From: Kalaharituber pfeilii
Lineage: Eukaryota; Ascomycota; Pezizomycetes; Pezizales; Pezizaceae
Length of the DNA stretch: 64,000 bases
Assembly (NCBI GenBank): GCA_015179045.1
Contig: WHUZ01000123.1
Location: forward strand, 62,001-126,000
Direction of reading: 5' to 3'
Shown: positions 1-11,368 of the stretch, piece by piece
Numbering within the stretch: the first letter of the stretch is position 1
Layout of the letters: each line of letters starts with the position of its first letter
Translations under genes and position numbers: made by a program
The notes under the pieces: model-generated
What the model saw: only the letters and a program-made list of their open reading frames with translations
What the model was told of the DNA's origin: nothing
Database searches by the model: none

Positions 1-3000
1 TAGAGGCAGATTTCCCACTTTGTTTACTTAGTGAAACGAATTAGATGCAGCTTTTTTTTTAGCGGATACTCATGATGCTGCGGATAGCAATTTGCTTAGT
101 TGCGTAGTTACTACTGTCATTTCGATCCTCGAGTTGTCGAGAGATATCCATTGTAAATAAAGAACTTGTCTACGTAGACTGTGAGCGAGGCAGAGGTGCA
201 TGAGGGCATCAACATTATAATAAAGCCTAGCTAGAATTGGGAATTATGTCTTTTTTATTAAGCATAATGGATGAGATATGCGAATTTTCATAAAGCATGT
301 ATGGCTGTTATCCGAGTTGCATGGAGGGCTAATACATAGGCTATCGCTATGGAAAATGAAGCATCGCATGCTCCAGAAAGCACCAAACTGAATGAAGTAA
401 AAGGCATAAAAATAAAGTAAGCAAAGCAAAATTATCTCCTCTTTGATTAATTCCAAAGACTTTAATTACCATAGGAATAACCTTAATAGTGATTTGTATG
501 CTGGCGCTGAGAGAGAAAGAAAAATTAGATTAAATGCCCATGACGTCAAAAGTTCACTTTGTCTGGTTTTGTTGCAGCACGCCCCAGATCAGAGATGAGC
601 TGTGTTCTGATTGGCTGCAGCTGACATGATAGTGGCGGTGACCAGGCAAGGGCTCTCTTTCTAAATTTTGCAACTGCGTCGTGGGCTGCTGGGACAACAT
701 CATGGCACAGCAGCAGAGGGAGGGGCATAGTTTGTTGAGAAGACTGTTATACATTGTTACCATGGTATATTAATTTCAACCAACTTGCGCAACCTTGCAT
801 GCTGAGGGCTAATGTTACATATGGAGCTCTTTTTATATATAGCCGCCCCTCAAACACATGCGCAGATCACCATGTTATATATCACCAGCCGGAACTATGG
901 GAAGTTAGCATCGTCAAGCATTTGGTGGTGCATTGAGAGCAGTGTACTCATCATCCTGGAAGGCGTATACGCAACATGTAACGATATTCTCATTGTATTT
1001 CGAAGTTTTGCTGTCTGCTAGCACGGTTAAGCTCAGGCCTTGCAGATAGAGTGTGGGGCAAGAGGCTAGAGCCGGCAAGAAACAATCCCTACGATAAACT
1101 CGAAGCGTTTAGCCACATGTTCTCATGCGCCATTCTGATGCTGGCCTTAGCTTGTTATTATTTAACGTCCCCGACGGTGCCTGGCTATCGCACATTTTCC
1201 GGGACTATACGCGGTATAAGACTTTACATAGGAAACGGGGTTGCCCCCTCTAGGGAAGAAAAGCAGGAACAAAAGCAAAGAAAGAAAGAAATGAATTCCA
1301 CCAGCAATCCTTCCATCGCCTCCTTCCACCCTCCTACCTTTGGCCCCGCTTCCCAGAGTTGGCAGGCCGAATCCGCTCTGCTGCCCTCATGCAGAAATTC
1401 TGCGTCCTAAACCACTCCTCTTTCCCGGCTGGCATGAGGCGAAGCTTGTCAAAGCTAAATCCGGGACCTGTAATTGTAAGTGCTAGTTTTCGCTCCTCAT
1501 TCAACTCCTACGAATCTCAATAGAGTAGGTTCATAATTTCTACCCCTTACGTATTAGTTTTCAAACCTACATACACAGTAAACTCAATAGAAATTTGATG
1601 CAGGTACCTATCACAGATTGCACCGAGCCTAACAGTTGCTGTGCCGGCGGTCAAAATGGCTGCGGCCGGATCAGCTCTGGCATGTCCCTTGGTGGGCTAG
1701 CACGACGGTCTCGATCGCAAATTAGACATTGCCCCAGTGGCTACCAGACAAGACCCAAACAATGGCATTGACAATGCATGGAGCATTTGAAATTGTCCAC
1801 GTGAAATTGGTGTCGCACGCGGTTGCAACCTTGGGTAGCCTAGGGGCCAGACTAGACTAGGTCCACTGTCAATTATTTAGTCAGTAATGTCACGAGTTAG
1901 GTCTTGCAAGATTCTGAGGATTATTGTCTACTTTTAAGGCTGGATATGGTGCCGGCGTGAATACAGTACCTAGACACGAGAGAATGCCCGGTAATAACTA
2001 CTAAAGTATAGAAACTATTGGCCCGATAAGAGAAGAGGCCCGAGTTATGCACGAAAGATTTCATCTCAGTACTATATAGAGACGATAGAGAAGAGAAGAG
2101 ACTAGCAGAAGTGCCACCGTGGTGAAGGTGGAACCAGGCCGTAGAGAGAGGACCCCACTCGTGGCATAGAGGGGGTGTGGCGCCCGACAGGGATATGCAT
2201 AGCGAGCCAATGATTTTTTTCTGATGCGCTTTTTTCTTGGATATTATTTTAAAGAAAGAAGAAAAAGTGTACTCCACCCCCTCACTATGCAATAATAGGA
2301 AAGCGCATATGCGTTGCATTGAACCTCTGCATATGCAACAGGAAGAGATTTCCTTTGCATTATCAAGAGTAATTCATATGAAACTGAACAAGCATACACT
2401 CTAAATACAGTATATATAATAACTCTAGATATGAGTTTGCTATAGTTAATTAATTGAGTTATTAATTTCATACCTCTTGAATATGAAACTTGATCTTAAG
2501 ATAGCTAACAACGAACTTATAACTTCACTGTCAGCATTTTATCTCTTTAGTGATACAGAAAAAGATAAAACAGCTTTTAGATATTGAAAAAGATAGAATT
2601 ATCTCCTTATTCGAGCTGAATTTAAGTAATATCTGATCAACATTTATTTGATACAAGGCGGACCTTCAATTATCAAACCAGCACCAGCAGGAGTATTGAA
2701 TGATTGCTGAAATCAGATCTCTCAGGCATGCTTTATAAGAGTATGCCACGATGGGTTGCAGTAGTACTGAAGGCGAAGGGCTGGTATACTAAGTATTAGT
2801 GGAGATCCTCAGAGTTGAGCAGCTTTAGGAAAGATATTGAGCGAACTGAACCTTTTCCTAAATGTCTTGTTTCTGGTACAGTATTCTGTTGATGTAGTGT
2901 CCTGTTGATGCATGTTTAACTGATTTCTTTTGCCTTTAATTTGGATATATGAGTATATACTTACCTGGAAATTTGTAGTTCTATTGACTTACTATGCTGT

Positions 3001-3666
3001 GCAGGCTGCATGCAGGAAAAAGCAAATGCAGAGAGATGACTTGTAAATGAAGGCCCCACGGGGAAAAACACAGAGCTTGCAGGGCGTTGTGATCTGGCAT
3101 GGCGACGCCTGTACTGTGGGGTGGAAGTGTACGATGCTATCTTGATATCATGCTGAGCGTAGTCTCATGGCCATAGCCAGTACTTACTGCTGTATTAGTC
3201 CAGCCGTTGGACTCTCGAACTGCCACAGCTGCAGCTGCGCCACTGGCTGAGCGGTATTGGTCCTGGTGCACGTGAGCGTGGTGAGCTTCCCCCCATGCAG
3301 CTGCGTAAGAGAAGGACGCCAAGACCAAGCATGAAGAGGCTCCGTCCAAACCTTCCGGCCCACCGGTTCATGTTACCACTTCACGGAACGTCAGAAGAGT
3401 TCAGGCTCGCTCTTCCCCGGTCTGAACCTGCAGCCGATCACAGCCGTCAGCCCTAGTTTATCAGCGACCCAGCCTGTTTCCCTCGTCGGTGGACCGTCGT
3501 CGCTTGCCCGAAAGTACTACCACTAGTCTCTCTGAATGATTCGCTATTAGTGCCATACAGTACGGTCGTACGGTCGCATTTGCGCAGTTCAACAGGAATG
3601 CGCGTTTCGTAAGTTCCAGGACCCTCGACAATTTCGCAAGAGCATCTCAAAGTAGCATGTTACTGA
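1..3666. other. Intergenic, no recognisable gene
   Basis: Only short ORFs on both strands, none with a recognisable domain or consistent splice pattern. The longest (1051-1410, +, 119 codons) has no family resemblance. The stretch at about 2400-2700 is AT-rich. The last 200 bases probably hold the leader of the downstream flippase gene. Confidence 0.6.
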
Positions 3667-6600
3667 ATGTGGAGACTAACATCAGTTTCCTCAACCTATG
3701 CAGTGAATCAAATGTCGAGTAATAACCTGAGTAGCGGCCACAGGGCTCCGAATGATCCTCCGGGGCAGCAGCTCGTTCGTTTTTCGTTAGACAATGAAGC
3801 ATCAGAAATTCAGGAAGTTGAATCGGTAGCACGAATCCCACGCAACAGGCCCCACAGTCTCACCATAAATACTCAAATAACTAGAGGCGACGATGAGCAC
3901 AGGCAGGCCATCACAAGGGATGATGCTGCGGTACTGGCTGAGTCGTCTATTCCGAGACGTTCCCTGACAAGTCCAAGAAGGCGTGGAAGAGGGCTTAGCT
4001 TGAGGTCGCAGCCTTTCTCCAGGGATATACAGCTTCAGGGCGAAGCTCGAGCAAGTGGGGCTGACAATCCAATGCATTCGGCTACTCTTACACCTCCTAC
4101 TGTAGCTACGGTGGAACTAGCAACGCTGGAAAATAGGAATAATCCAACACAGAAACCGAGGTCAACTGTGAGCAGGCCTCAGCCGCCCAAGGATTCGAAA
4201 TCAGCCAGTCTGGTTCCTCAGAGTCTCCCTAACTATACAGAATGGACAAGGAAACAGAGTGAGGATATAGGATTTAGGGCTAGAGCTTTATATCAAGTAT
4301 TTCGAAAAAAGATACTTCGAATCACTGAAATACCTCCATCGAAAGATGGACGGCATATTCCACTGGTTCATGATGTCCGTAAGGAACAATTGAATGACGA
4401 AAGAACTGGTCGCCATTTTGTGAACAATACCATTAGGTCTAGTCGCTATACACTATGGAATTTCCTTCCGAGGCAGTTGATCGCACAGTTCTCCAAACTT
4501 GCAAATTTGTAAGTTGATACTCTACTATGCTTCAACTACCTCAAACAACAGCACATGCGTACTAATTGTTCTAGCTATTTCCTTTGTGTTTCTATATTGC
4601 AGTTGATACCAAGTAAGTATTGGATTTCTTCCGCTGTATTAGCTTTTGCTGACTGCTATAATACAGCATTGAGTACTACTGGAAGTATGGCTATTTCTGA
4701 TAGAATGATAGATGGATAAAAACTGACAAGATAACCAGCATATACCACTATTGTCCCTCTTATGTTTTTTATTAGTTTGTCCATTGGGAAAGAAGGTTAC
4801 GATGACTATCGTAGGTATAGACTTGATAAAATGGAAAATAACCGGGAAACCAAAACGCTCCAGATGAATTCAAATGGTAAAGGCACAGAAGATCCTGGAA
4901 GCTGGGTGTCGAAAAGATGGAGAGATGTAAAAGTTGGTGATGTTGTGAAGCTTGACAGAGATGACTGGGTGCCAGCAGATCTTCTTCTCCTAACATCGGA
5001 AGGCCCTAACGGCATTGCGTACATTGAAACAGCCGCTTTGGACGGAGAAACAAATCTTAAGACAAAACAAGCAATTCCTATGATTACAGAGGCTTGTAAT
5101 ACAATGGAGAAGCTAGTTCAATGCAAGGCTGAAGTTGTAGTAGAAGATCCTAATATTGATCTCTACAATTTCGAGGGCAAAGTAAAAATGAGCGGAGAGA
5201 CAAAGCCGTTGACAAATACTCAAATCATATACCGTGGAAGCATTCTCAGGAATACCCCATCTTGCATTGGCCTCGTGATTTTTACTGGAGAAGAAAGTAA
5301 AATTAGAATGAAGTGAGTCGTGTCTGATATCATATCTAAATTTGCGATACTGACGCCTCTAAGTGCAAACAAGAACCCGCGAACTAAAGCACCCACCTTG
5401 CAATCACTCGTCAACAAAATCGTCATAATTGTTGTCATTTTTGTGATTTCCCTATCTGTGTTTAATACTGTTGCATATCAGCTATGGAGAAATACTACGG
5501 AAAAGCGATCATGGCATCTTGCTGACAGCAGCGTTCCGTTTTTCCCAATTTTTGCTGGATTCGTTATCATGTTAGTAATGAGCAGAACACGGTTTTTTAG
5601 AAACCAATGCTAAGACACAAATATACAGGTTCAACACACTTATTCCGTTGTCTCTCTATGTCAGCTTGGAAATTGTCAAAGTTGCACAGATATATTTCCT
5701 TAACGATATAGACATGTATCACGAAGAGACGAACACTCCGTTGGAAGCAAGAACATCAACCATCAATGAAGATCTTGGTCAGATTGGGTTTGTTCACCAT
5801 GAGATATTATTGCAGTGCGTTGAATATCTGTTAACAGGTCCTTTAGTTTCATCTTCTCTGACAAGACTGGGACGCTAACTGATAACACTATGCTCTTCCG
5901 GAAACTAACTGTGGCTGGGACTGCATGGATTCACGATTTGGATATCAGAGATGATGGAGGGCGACAGATGCTAAAAAGCAAGCGAAGAAAGGGGAAGAAA
6001 GCTTCAAAGAAGCAACAACCCAAAATTATATCACATGCAGGAATTCTTGCTACCCCTAGAAAATCTTATGGCGATTGCCCCCGATCAACGGTACCTGATA
6101 GTAATACCGGACAGGAGGGCCTCCGACGCAACAGTTCACAGTGGCGTTCATCGGCGTTACCCTCAAGGCCGCAATTACAAATGTCTACTCGTGAACTTCT
6201 GCGGTACTTACAAGACCATCCACACAAGTACTTCGCCAGAAAAGCGAGATTCTTCCTGCTTTCCATTGCTCTATGTCATACATGCTTGCCTGAGACAGAT
6301 GAGGATGGTGAAATCGCTTACCAAGCAGCATCTCCCGACGAATTGGCTCTCGTTCGTGCAGCTAGAGAATTGGGATATGTGGTTGTTGATCGAGATGTCA
6401 ACACTATATATGTCAAGACATTTCCTAATGGACTAGAAGATGAGCCAGTTACAGAGAGATATGAGATACTAGATGTTATCGAATTCTCCAGTGCTCGCAA
6501 GCGTATGTCAATAGTCATTCGGCTACCAAACGGGAGAATATGTATATTCTGCAAAGGTGCGGATACAACTATCATGCAGCTATTGCGGCTTGCCGCCCTA

Positions 6601-9390
6601 GCTAAACAACAAGCGGAGGAGGTTGCGAGAAGGGTCAGCTTACGAAGGAGCATAGAGGCTCAGGAAGTTATCAGGAGGAACAGCATACATAGGCCGAGTA
6701 TAGCAGGACCTAGTAGGAACAGCATGGCCTTGAACCGGCTACAACCCATCAGGGACGGCTTTGATGAATGGCTACGTGATAGGGAAGAAAACATTGATTT
6801 ATCATCGGCTGATGGTGGCAATCTTACCCCTCGAGTGTCAGGACAATATGGTGGATCTAGACCAGTAGTCAACAGACATTCCATCGCATTTGGTGAACTA
6901 CCAAAAGCTCCAATAGAGCAAGACACCAGTGAGGATCTGGTGGATGAGAATTTGGCGCTCGATGATGAACGGGTTTTTGCGAGATGTTTTGGACATATTA
7001 ACGATTTTGCAAGCGAGGGCTTGAGGACTCTACTTTATGGTTACCGATATATTGACGAGCAAGAGTATGCCGTATGGAAAAAAATATTTAGTGAGGCTGT
7101 AACAAGCTTGGTTAACAGACAGGAAATGGTTGAACGGGCGGCGGAGATGATTGAGCGGGACCTCGAATTAGGTGGTGGAACAGCGATTGAGGATAAGCTA
7201 CAGAAAGGAGTGCCTCAAACGATTGACAAGCTGAGAAGGGCCGGTATTAAATTGTGGATGTTAACTGGCGATAAAAGAGGTAAATTTGCAGGAACGTGAA
7301 GCCGTGATACGTTAGATTCTGACTCTCCCACTTCCAGAAACCGCTATCAACATCGGTCACTCTTGTCGTTTGATCAAGGATTACTCCATTATCACCATTC
7401 TGGACAGGGAAGATAACGATGTAGAGAAGCGAATGGCGGCGGCTATACTTGAAATTAACGGTGGAATGATAGCGCACTCGGTAGTTGTCGTCGATGGGGC
7501 AACTTTGGCAGATATAGAGAGCAACGAAACCCTTACAACACTTTTCTTCGATCTTGCTATCCTTACGGACGCCGTCATTTGTTGCCGTGCTAGCCCCAGC
7601 CAGAAGGCATCACTCGTGAAAGCGATTCGTAAGAAAGTAGACAAATCGGTAACACTGGCTATAGGTGACGGAGCAAATGATATTGCGATGATCCAAGAGG
7701 CGCATGTTGGTATTGGAATTACTGGGAAAGAGGGGTTACAGGCTGCTAGAGTCTCGGATTATTCGATCGCGCAATTCCGGTTCTTGCTAAAACTGTTGCT
7801 TGTCCATGGGAGATGGAATTATGTACGGACATGCAAATATGTTTTGGGGACATTCTGGAAGGTAGGGTTTTCTCCGGGGCTGCATGATGCATTGATCTAA
7901 CTAAGCGAGTAGGAGCTTTTGTTCTATTTGACTCAAGCCCTTTATCAGCGATACAATGGATATACAGGTACCAGTCTGTACGAATCATGGTCTCTTAGCA
8001 TGTTCAATACGGTTCGTTCCCTGGCTTATATGAAGTAGTCTTCTTGTTACAAACGCATTACGAAAAATATAACTAACGCTTTTTGTCAGCTGTTTACGTC
8101 CTTACCAGTCATTTTCATGGGCGTATTTGAGAAAGACCTATCTGCGTCGACGCTCCTAGCGGTCCCGGAGCTGTACCATCGCTGTCAACGTGGAGATGTG
8201 TTTAATATCAAACTCTATTTCGGCTGGATGTTTCTCGCTTCCTCACAGGCGATGATCGTGTACTTCATGATGCACACGCTGTATGCAAGTCCATTCGTTG
8301 TGCCGGACCAGGGAGTCTTTGCTATGGGGGTCTTGACGTATAGTGTGTGTGTGACGCTCATCAGCTCGAAGTTGCAGTATGTTTCCTTTCATTCCAATCT
8401 TCCTCTCTTTCCCTTGCTTTGTTTGTCTGGTATTCCGGATACATATCGGTAGATAAGACCGCCAGGATTATTCGTTGATGTTCGATTACGGTGCTAACTC
8501 CTTTTGTACATCGAGGCTTATCGAAATGCACAATAAATCCGTCCTTGCGTTGCTTAGTTTTATTCTTTCCGTTGGCGGATGGTTCGTCACCCTAAACATT
8601 ACCCCTGTCTCATGTTTTTCGAGGCCGTCATTTCCGTAGATCATTTATGCTGATCAAACCGTTGACAGGTTCGCGTGGAACATTATTTTCTCCGCAGTAT
8701 ATCGCGATAATGTGCTCTACAACGTGCGCGATGGCCTCTTGCATCGCTTTGGTAGGGACTGGACGTGGTGGCTTGTGTACATTTTTACGGTGGCGACATG
8801 TGTGCTGTTGGATGTTGCATTTATTACTGTGAGGACAGCATTGTGGCCTACTGACGTTAGTATTCCCCCCTCTCCCGCTTTCTTCGTCTATGTTCAATCT
8901 TCTCTACTTCCAATACGCTGCCGGGAGCGATGCTTTGGGAAATTTTCCAGAAATGGTGAATGTGTGCATCAAATGCTAATATCAAGGTTTACTTTTCCTT
9001 TACACAAAATAGGTCGATACCTTCCAAGAAATTGAGAAAATCCCGTCTCTGCGCGCCCGCCTGGAGGAAGCTGCGAGCTTCGAACTCCAACAGGGCTGGC
9101 AAAAAGATAAAGGCAAAGGGGGAGACTCTGCTCGCCAACCCAAGCCCCGAAAATTGTATACTGGCGAGACCAGCTCGCCTACTACGATGGAGACCATGGA
9201 GGAAGGACGCCGCGCATTGCATAGAGATAGGGATGAGGACTTAAATAGCGATGAGATCCCGCTCGAAAGATCGTCAGAGACGGCACCGAGATCCAGTTTG
9301 CATCAGCCGTCCATGGAGAGGACGAGTTTTACGGTGTCTGGAGCAGAGTATGAGATGTTGAAGAGAAGATTTGGGTCGATTAAGCGATAA
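3667..9390 (+). CDS. DNF3: P4-type phospholipid-translocating ATPase, Dnf3-like (13 exons)
   Basis: Predicted lipid flippase that moves phospholipids to the cytosolic leaflet of Golgi, endosome or plasma membrane. Exons: 3667-4508, 4575-4612, 4667-4684, 4739-5312, 5364-5570, 5629-5787, 5847-7279, 7338-7861, 7913-8011, 8090-8376, 8516-8581, 8669-8855, 9013-9390. They join in frame to 1603 codons. Visible in order: an unconserved N-terminal 200 residues; the P4 entry motif around SRYTLWNFLPRQLIAQFSKL; the actuator signature DGETNLKT; the phosphorylation loop FSDKTGTLT, rebuilt across the 5788-5846 intron; the nucleotide-binding domain with KGAD; the hinge TGDKRETAINIGHSC; GDGANDIAMIQ; then C-terminal membrane helices and a charged tail. 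The TYTTIVPL segment and the long N-domain insert favour the Dnf3 subfamily over Drs2 or Neo1. Start could instead be the ATG at 3712. No catalytic residue is missing, so it should be functional. A Cdc50-type partner would be expected elsewhere. Confidence 0.88.
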
Positions 9391-10140
9391 AGGAAATGAG
9401 TATTGGTTGAGTATGAAGAAAAAGAACTGCGTTACCCGATATAGTATATATTTTGAGTTGACAGACAGAGGCGAGGTAAGGGCGCCTGTCGCTGTTCATT
9501 TTGTATATGAAAACTCTGGGTAGATTTTTTCTTTTTTTTTTCCTCCGCTCTCTCTATATGAAGGTGGAATGGGGTAGAAAGGATGATTATGAGATATTAA
9601 ATAATATTTATGATCTACGATGCATGTGTTTTACTTTTTTTTTTTTTTTTTTTTCTTTCTTTCTTTTGTATTTATATAAAACAAATGCTTTTGTGTATGT
9701 TTTGTGGCTTATATTTCCTTTGATTTGATTGTGAGTGCTGTGAGGTATTGTCTTGCTGTATAAGATGCGTGTATAAAGTTATCTGAAAAATTACTGTGGT
9801 TAGGTTAGTGCAAATAAAGCCCATTTTCCCTCTCCGTTCCAAGGGTGGCCTCTTAGGAATTGCGTTGCAAGGCCCAAGGGCTCTGATATACAGACAAATC
9901 TCAACAAGAATTCCAACCTGCCACCACTTTATTGGAGATGTACTCTTAATTAAACCCCCCATCACATCAAGCATGCCTTCTCGCAGCCTCCACCCCACCG
10001 GCCTCCCTAGACCGGAGGGTTCTCTAGTATCGAAGGGGGTAACTAAAGGCAAGTTCGGAGTAGGAAACAGGGTGCTCGGAGGGAGTAACCAGTCTCGACC
10101 GCATATATATTAAAACAATATCAAAGCATAGTCCATTGTA
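9391..10140. other. 3' region of the flippase gene plus an odd GC-richer block
   Basis: The first 400 bases are T-rich and probably 3' UTR (T-runs near 9530 and 9637-9653). The block at about 9795-10110 is less AT-rich and open on the minus strand for over 100 codons, but it has no clear start, splice sites or family. See findings for the possibility that it is an insertion. Confidence 0.4.
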
Positions 10141-10190
10141 GGGCTACAGTTTTACCTAGCTATACGGCCCTCCTTAAACCTGAAACCTTT

Positions 10191-10584
10191 CTATACCGGA
10201 CGACCCTTGACGGCTTTTGCAATTTACATACAAAAAAATTAGTTATACCGGACACCCAGTTAAACCGGACCGGACAACAAAACTATAAACTTTTGAATTC
10301 AAGTTACATACAAACTAATTAGCTGAACCAGATGAAGGTCTTGATTATGAGACTTCTTTTATACTTTCTCTGTGTTATAGTAGTATCATTGAGGTATTCT
10401 CAATATCTTGAATTCAATATTTGAAGTTCTGTAATATTCTGAGAATATCCTGCTGGAATCCCGCATATCCTCCAAATTGACTTACTAAGTTCTTTACCCC
10501 TGGCGGGCACCCCTGCAAAATTTGTTATACCGGACGCTAAGTTAAACTGGACAGGAAGTGTTGGATTCTGTTTGTCCAGTATAG
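10191..10584. repeat. Degenerate transposon remnant with taCCGGAC end-like motifs
   Basis: Four related motifs are visible. ctataccggac at 10191 and ttataccggac at 10243 share orientation. A longer near-copy of the second is at 10525-10556; it shares the pattern ttataccggac-N5-gttaaac-c/t-ggac. An inverted copy, gtccagtatag, is at 10574-10584. The interior is AT-rich with no ORF. The first and last motifs could be terminal inverted repeats of a Tc1/mariner or pogo-like element, but the family is an inference. Confidence 0.4.
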
Positions 10585-10705
10585 CAAGGTACAAGGTACT
10601 GTAGGAGCCTCCACGTTCTTGTTATCTATAAAAGAACGCACCATATCCGCAGTGATAAAGTAGCGGCTAAATAGTAACCCTACGGAGTAGAGGAGAGTAA
10701 AAGAT

Positions 10706-11368
10706 TAGTAGAGAGCTTTGGCAACATCCCCCGTAATTTTCCCCGTGATGCTGCGCCACACCGTTGCCGTGACAACAGTGGCTTGAAACTCGGAGAAACT
10801 TTGAAAATTCCCCGTGATTACGGGCAAAACTGCACAACTTTGAGCGATGCCTGCAACTATTTAATCAAGTCAGATTGCCTTCAAGGTTTGTATATAGTTA
10901 ATACCTATCATGAGAAACCACCTTACAAATTTCCGTCTTGATCCAATTTCATAGACACCGGCAGCACCATTTTCCCCGTAACCTTTGTTCACACAATTGT
11001 CATGCCTCCAAGGCATCCATGAATAACCCCTTCAGCATCTGCCACCTCTTAAATAGGTATGCCAAGCTCAGAAAGACTAGAAAAAAGGGACTCTGCAAGC
11101 TGAACCTGGTTCAGCAAGTCTGAATTGTTTTCTCCGCTAATTTCTTGTAGATAAGCCATTGTGAGTGTAGAAAGTACTTGGAAGAGAGTACTGTAAGCTG
11201 AAACTGCTGCCTGTAGTGAAATGCTGTAGGTGCATGTGCATGTGCATGGTTAATGGCAGTTGGATTTGTGGCTGTAGTTCGTACAGGAATATGAACGGGA
11301 AGTGGGTGTCAAACCTTAATGCAATACGGGGAAAATTTAGGAAGATGTTGCCAAGCTCCCTAGTAGAG
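10706..11368. mobile_element. Non-autonomous hAT-like element (MITE), 647 bp plus 8-bp target-site duplication
   Basis: The 8-bp word TAGTAGAG occurs directly at 10706-10713 and again at 11361-11368. Between them, 10714-11360 starts with agctttggcaacatc and ends with the inverse of gggagcttggcaacatc. The inverted similarity continues for about 35 bases and ends in attttccccgt on both sides. The motif a-ttccccgt-ga/aa recurs inside near both ends (about 10738, 10809, 10972 and inverted at 11325), like hAT subterminal repeats. No transposase ORF is present. An 8-bp duplication is diagnostic of hAT-class insertion. The left and right repeats differ at several bases, so the copy is not recent. 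Confidence 0.72.
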
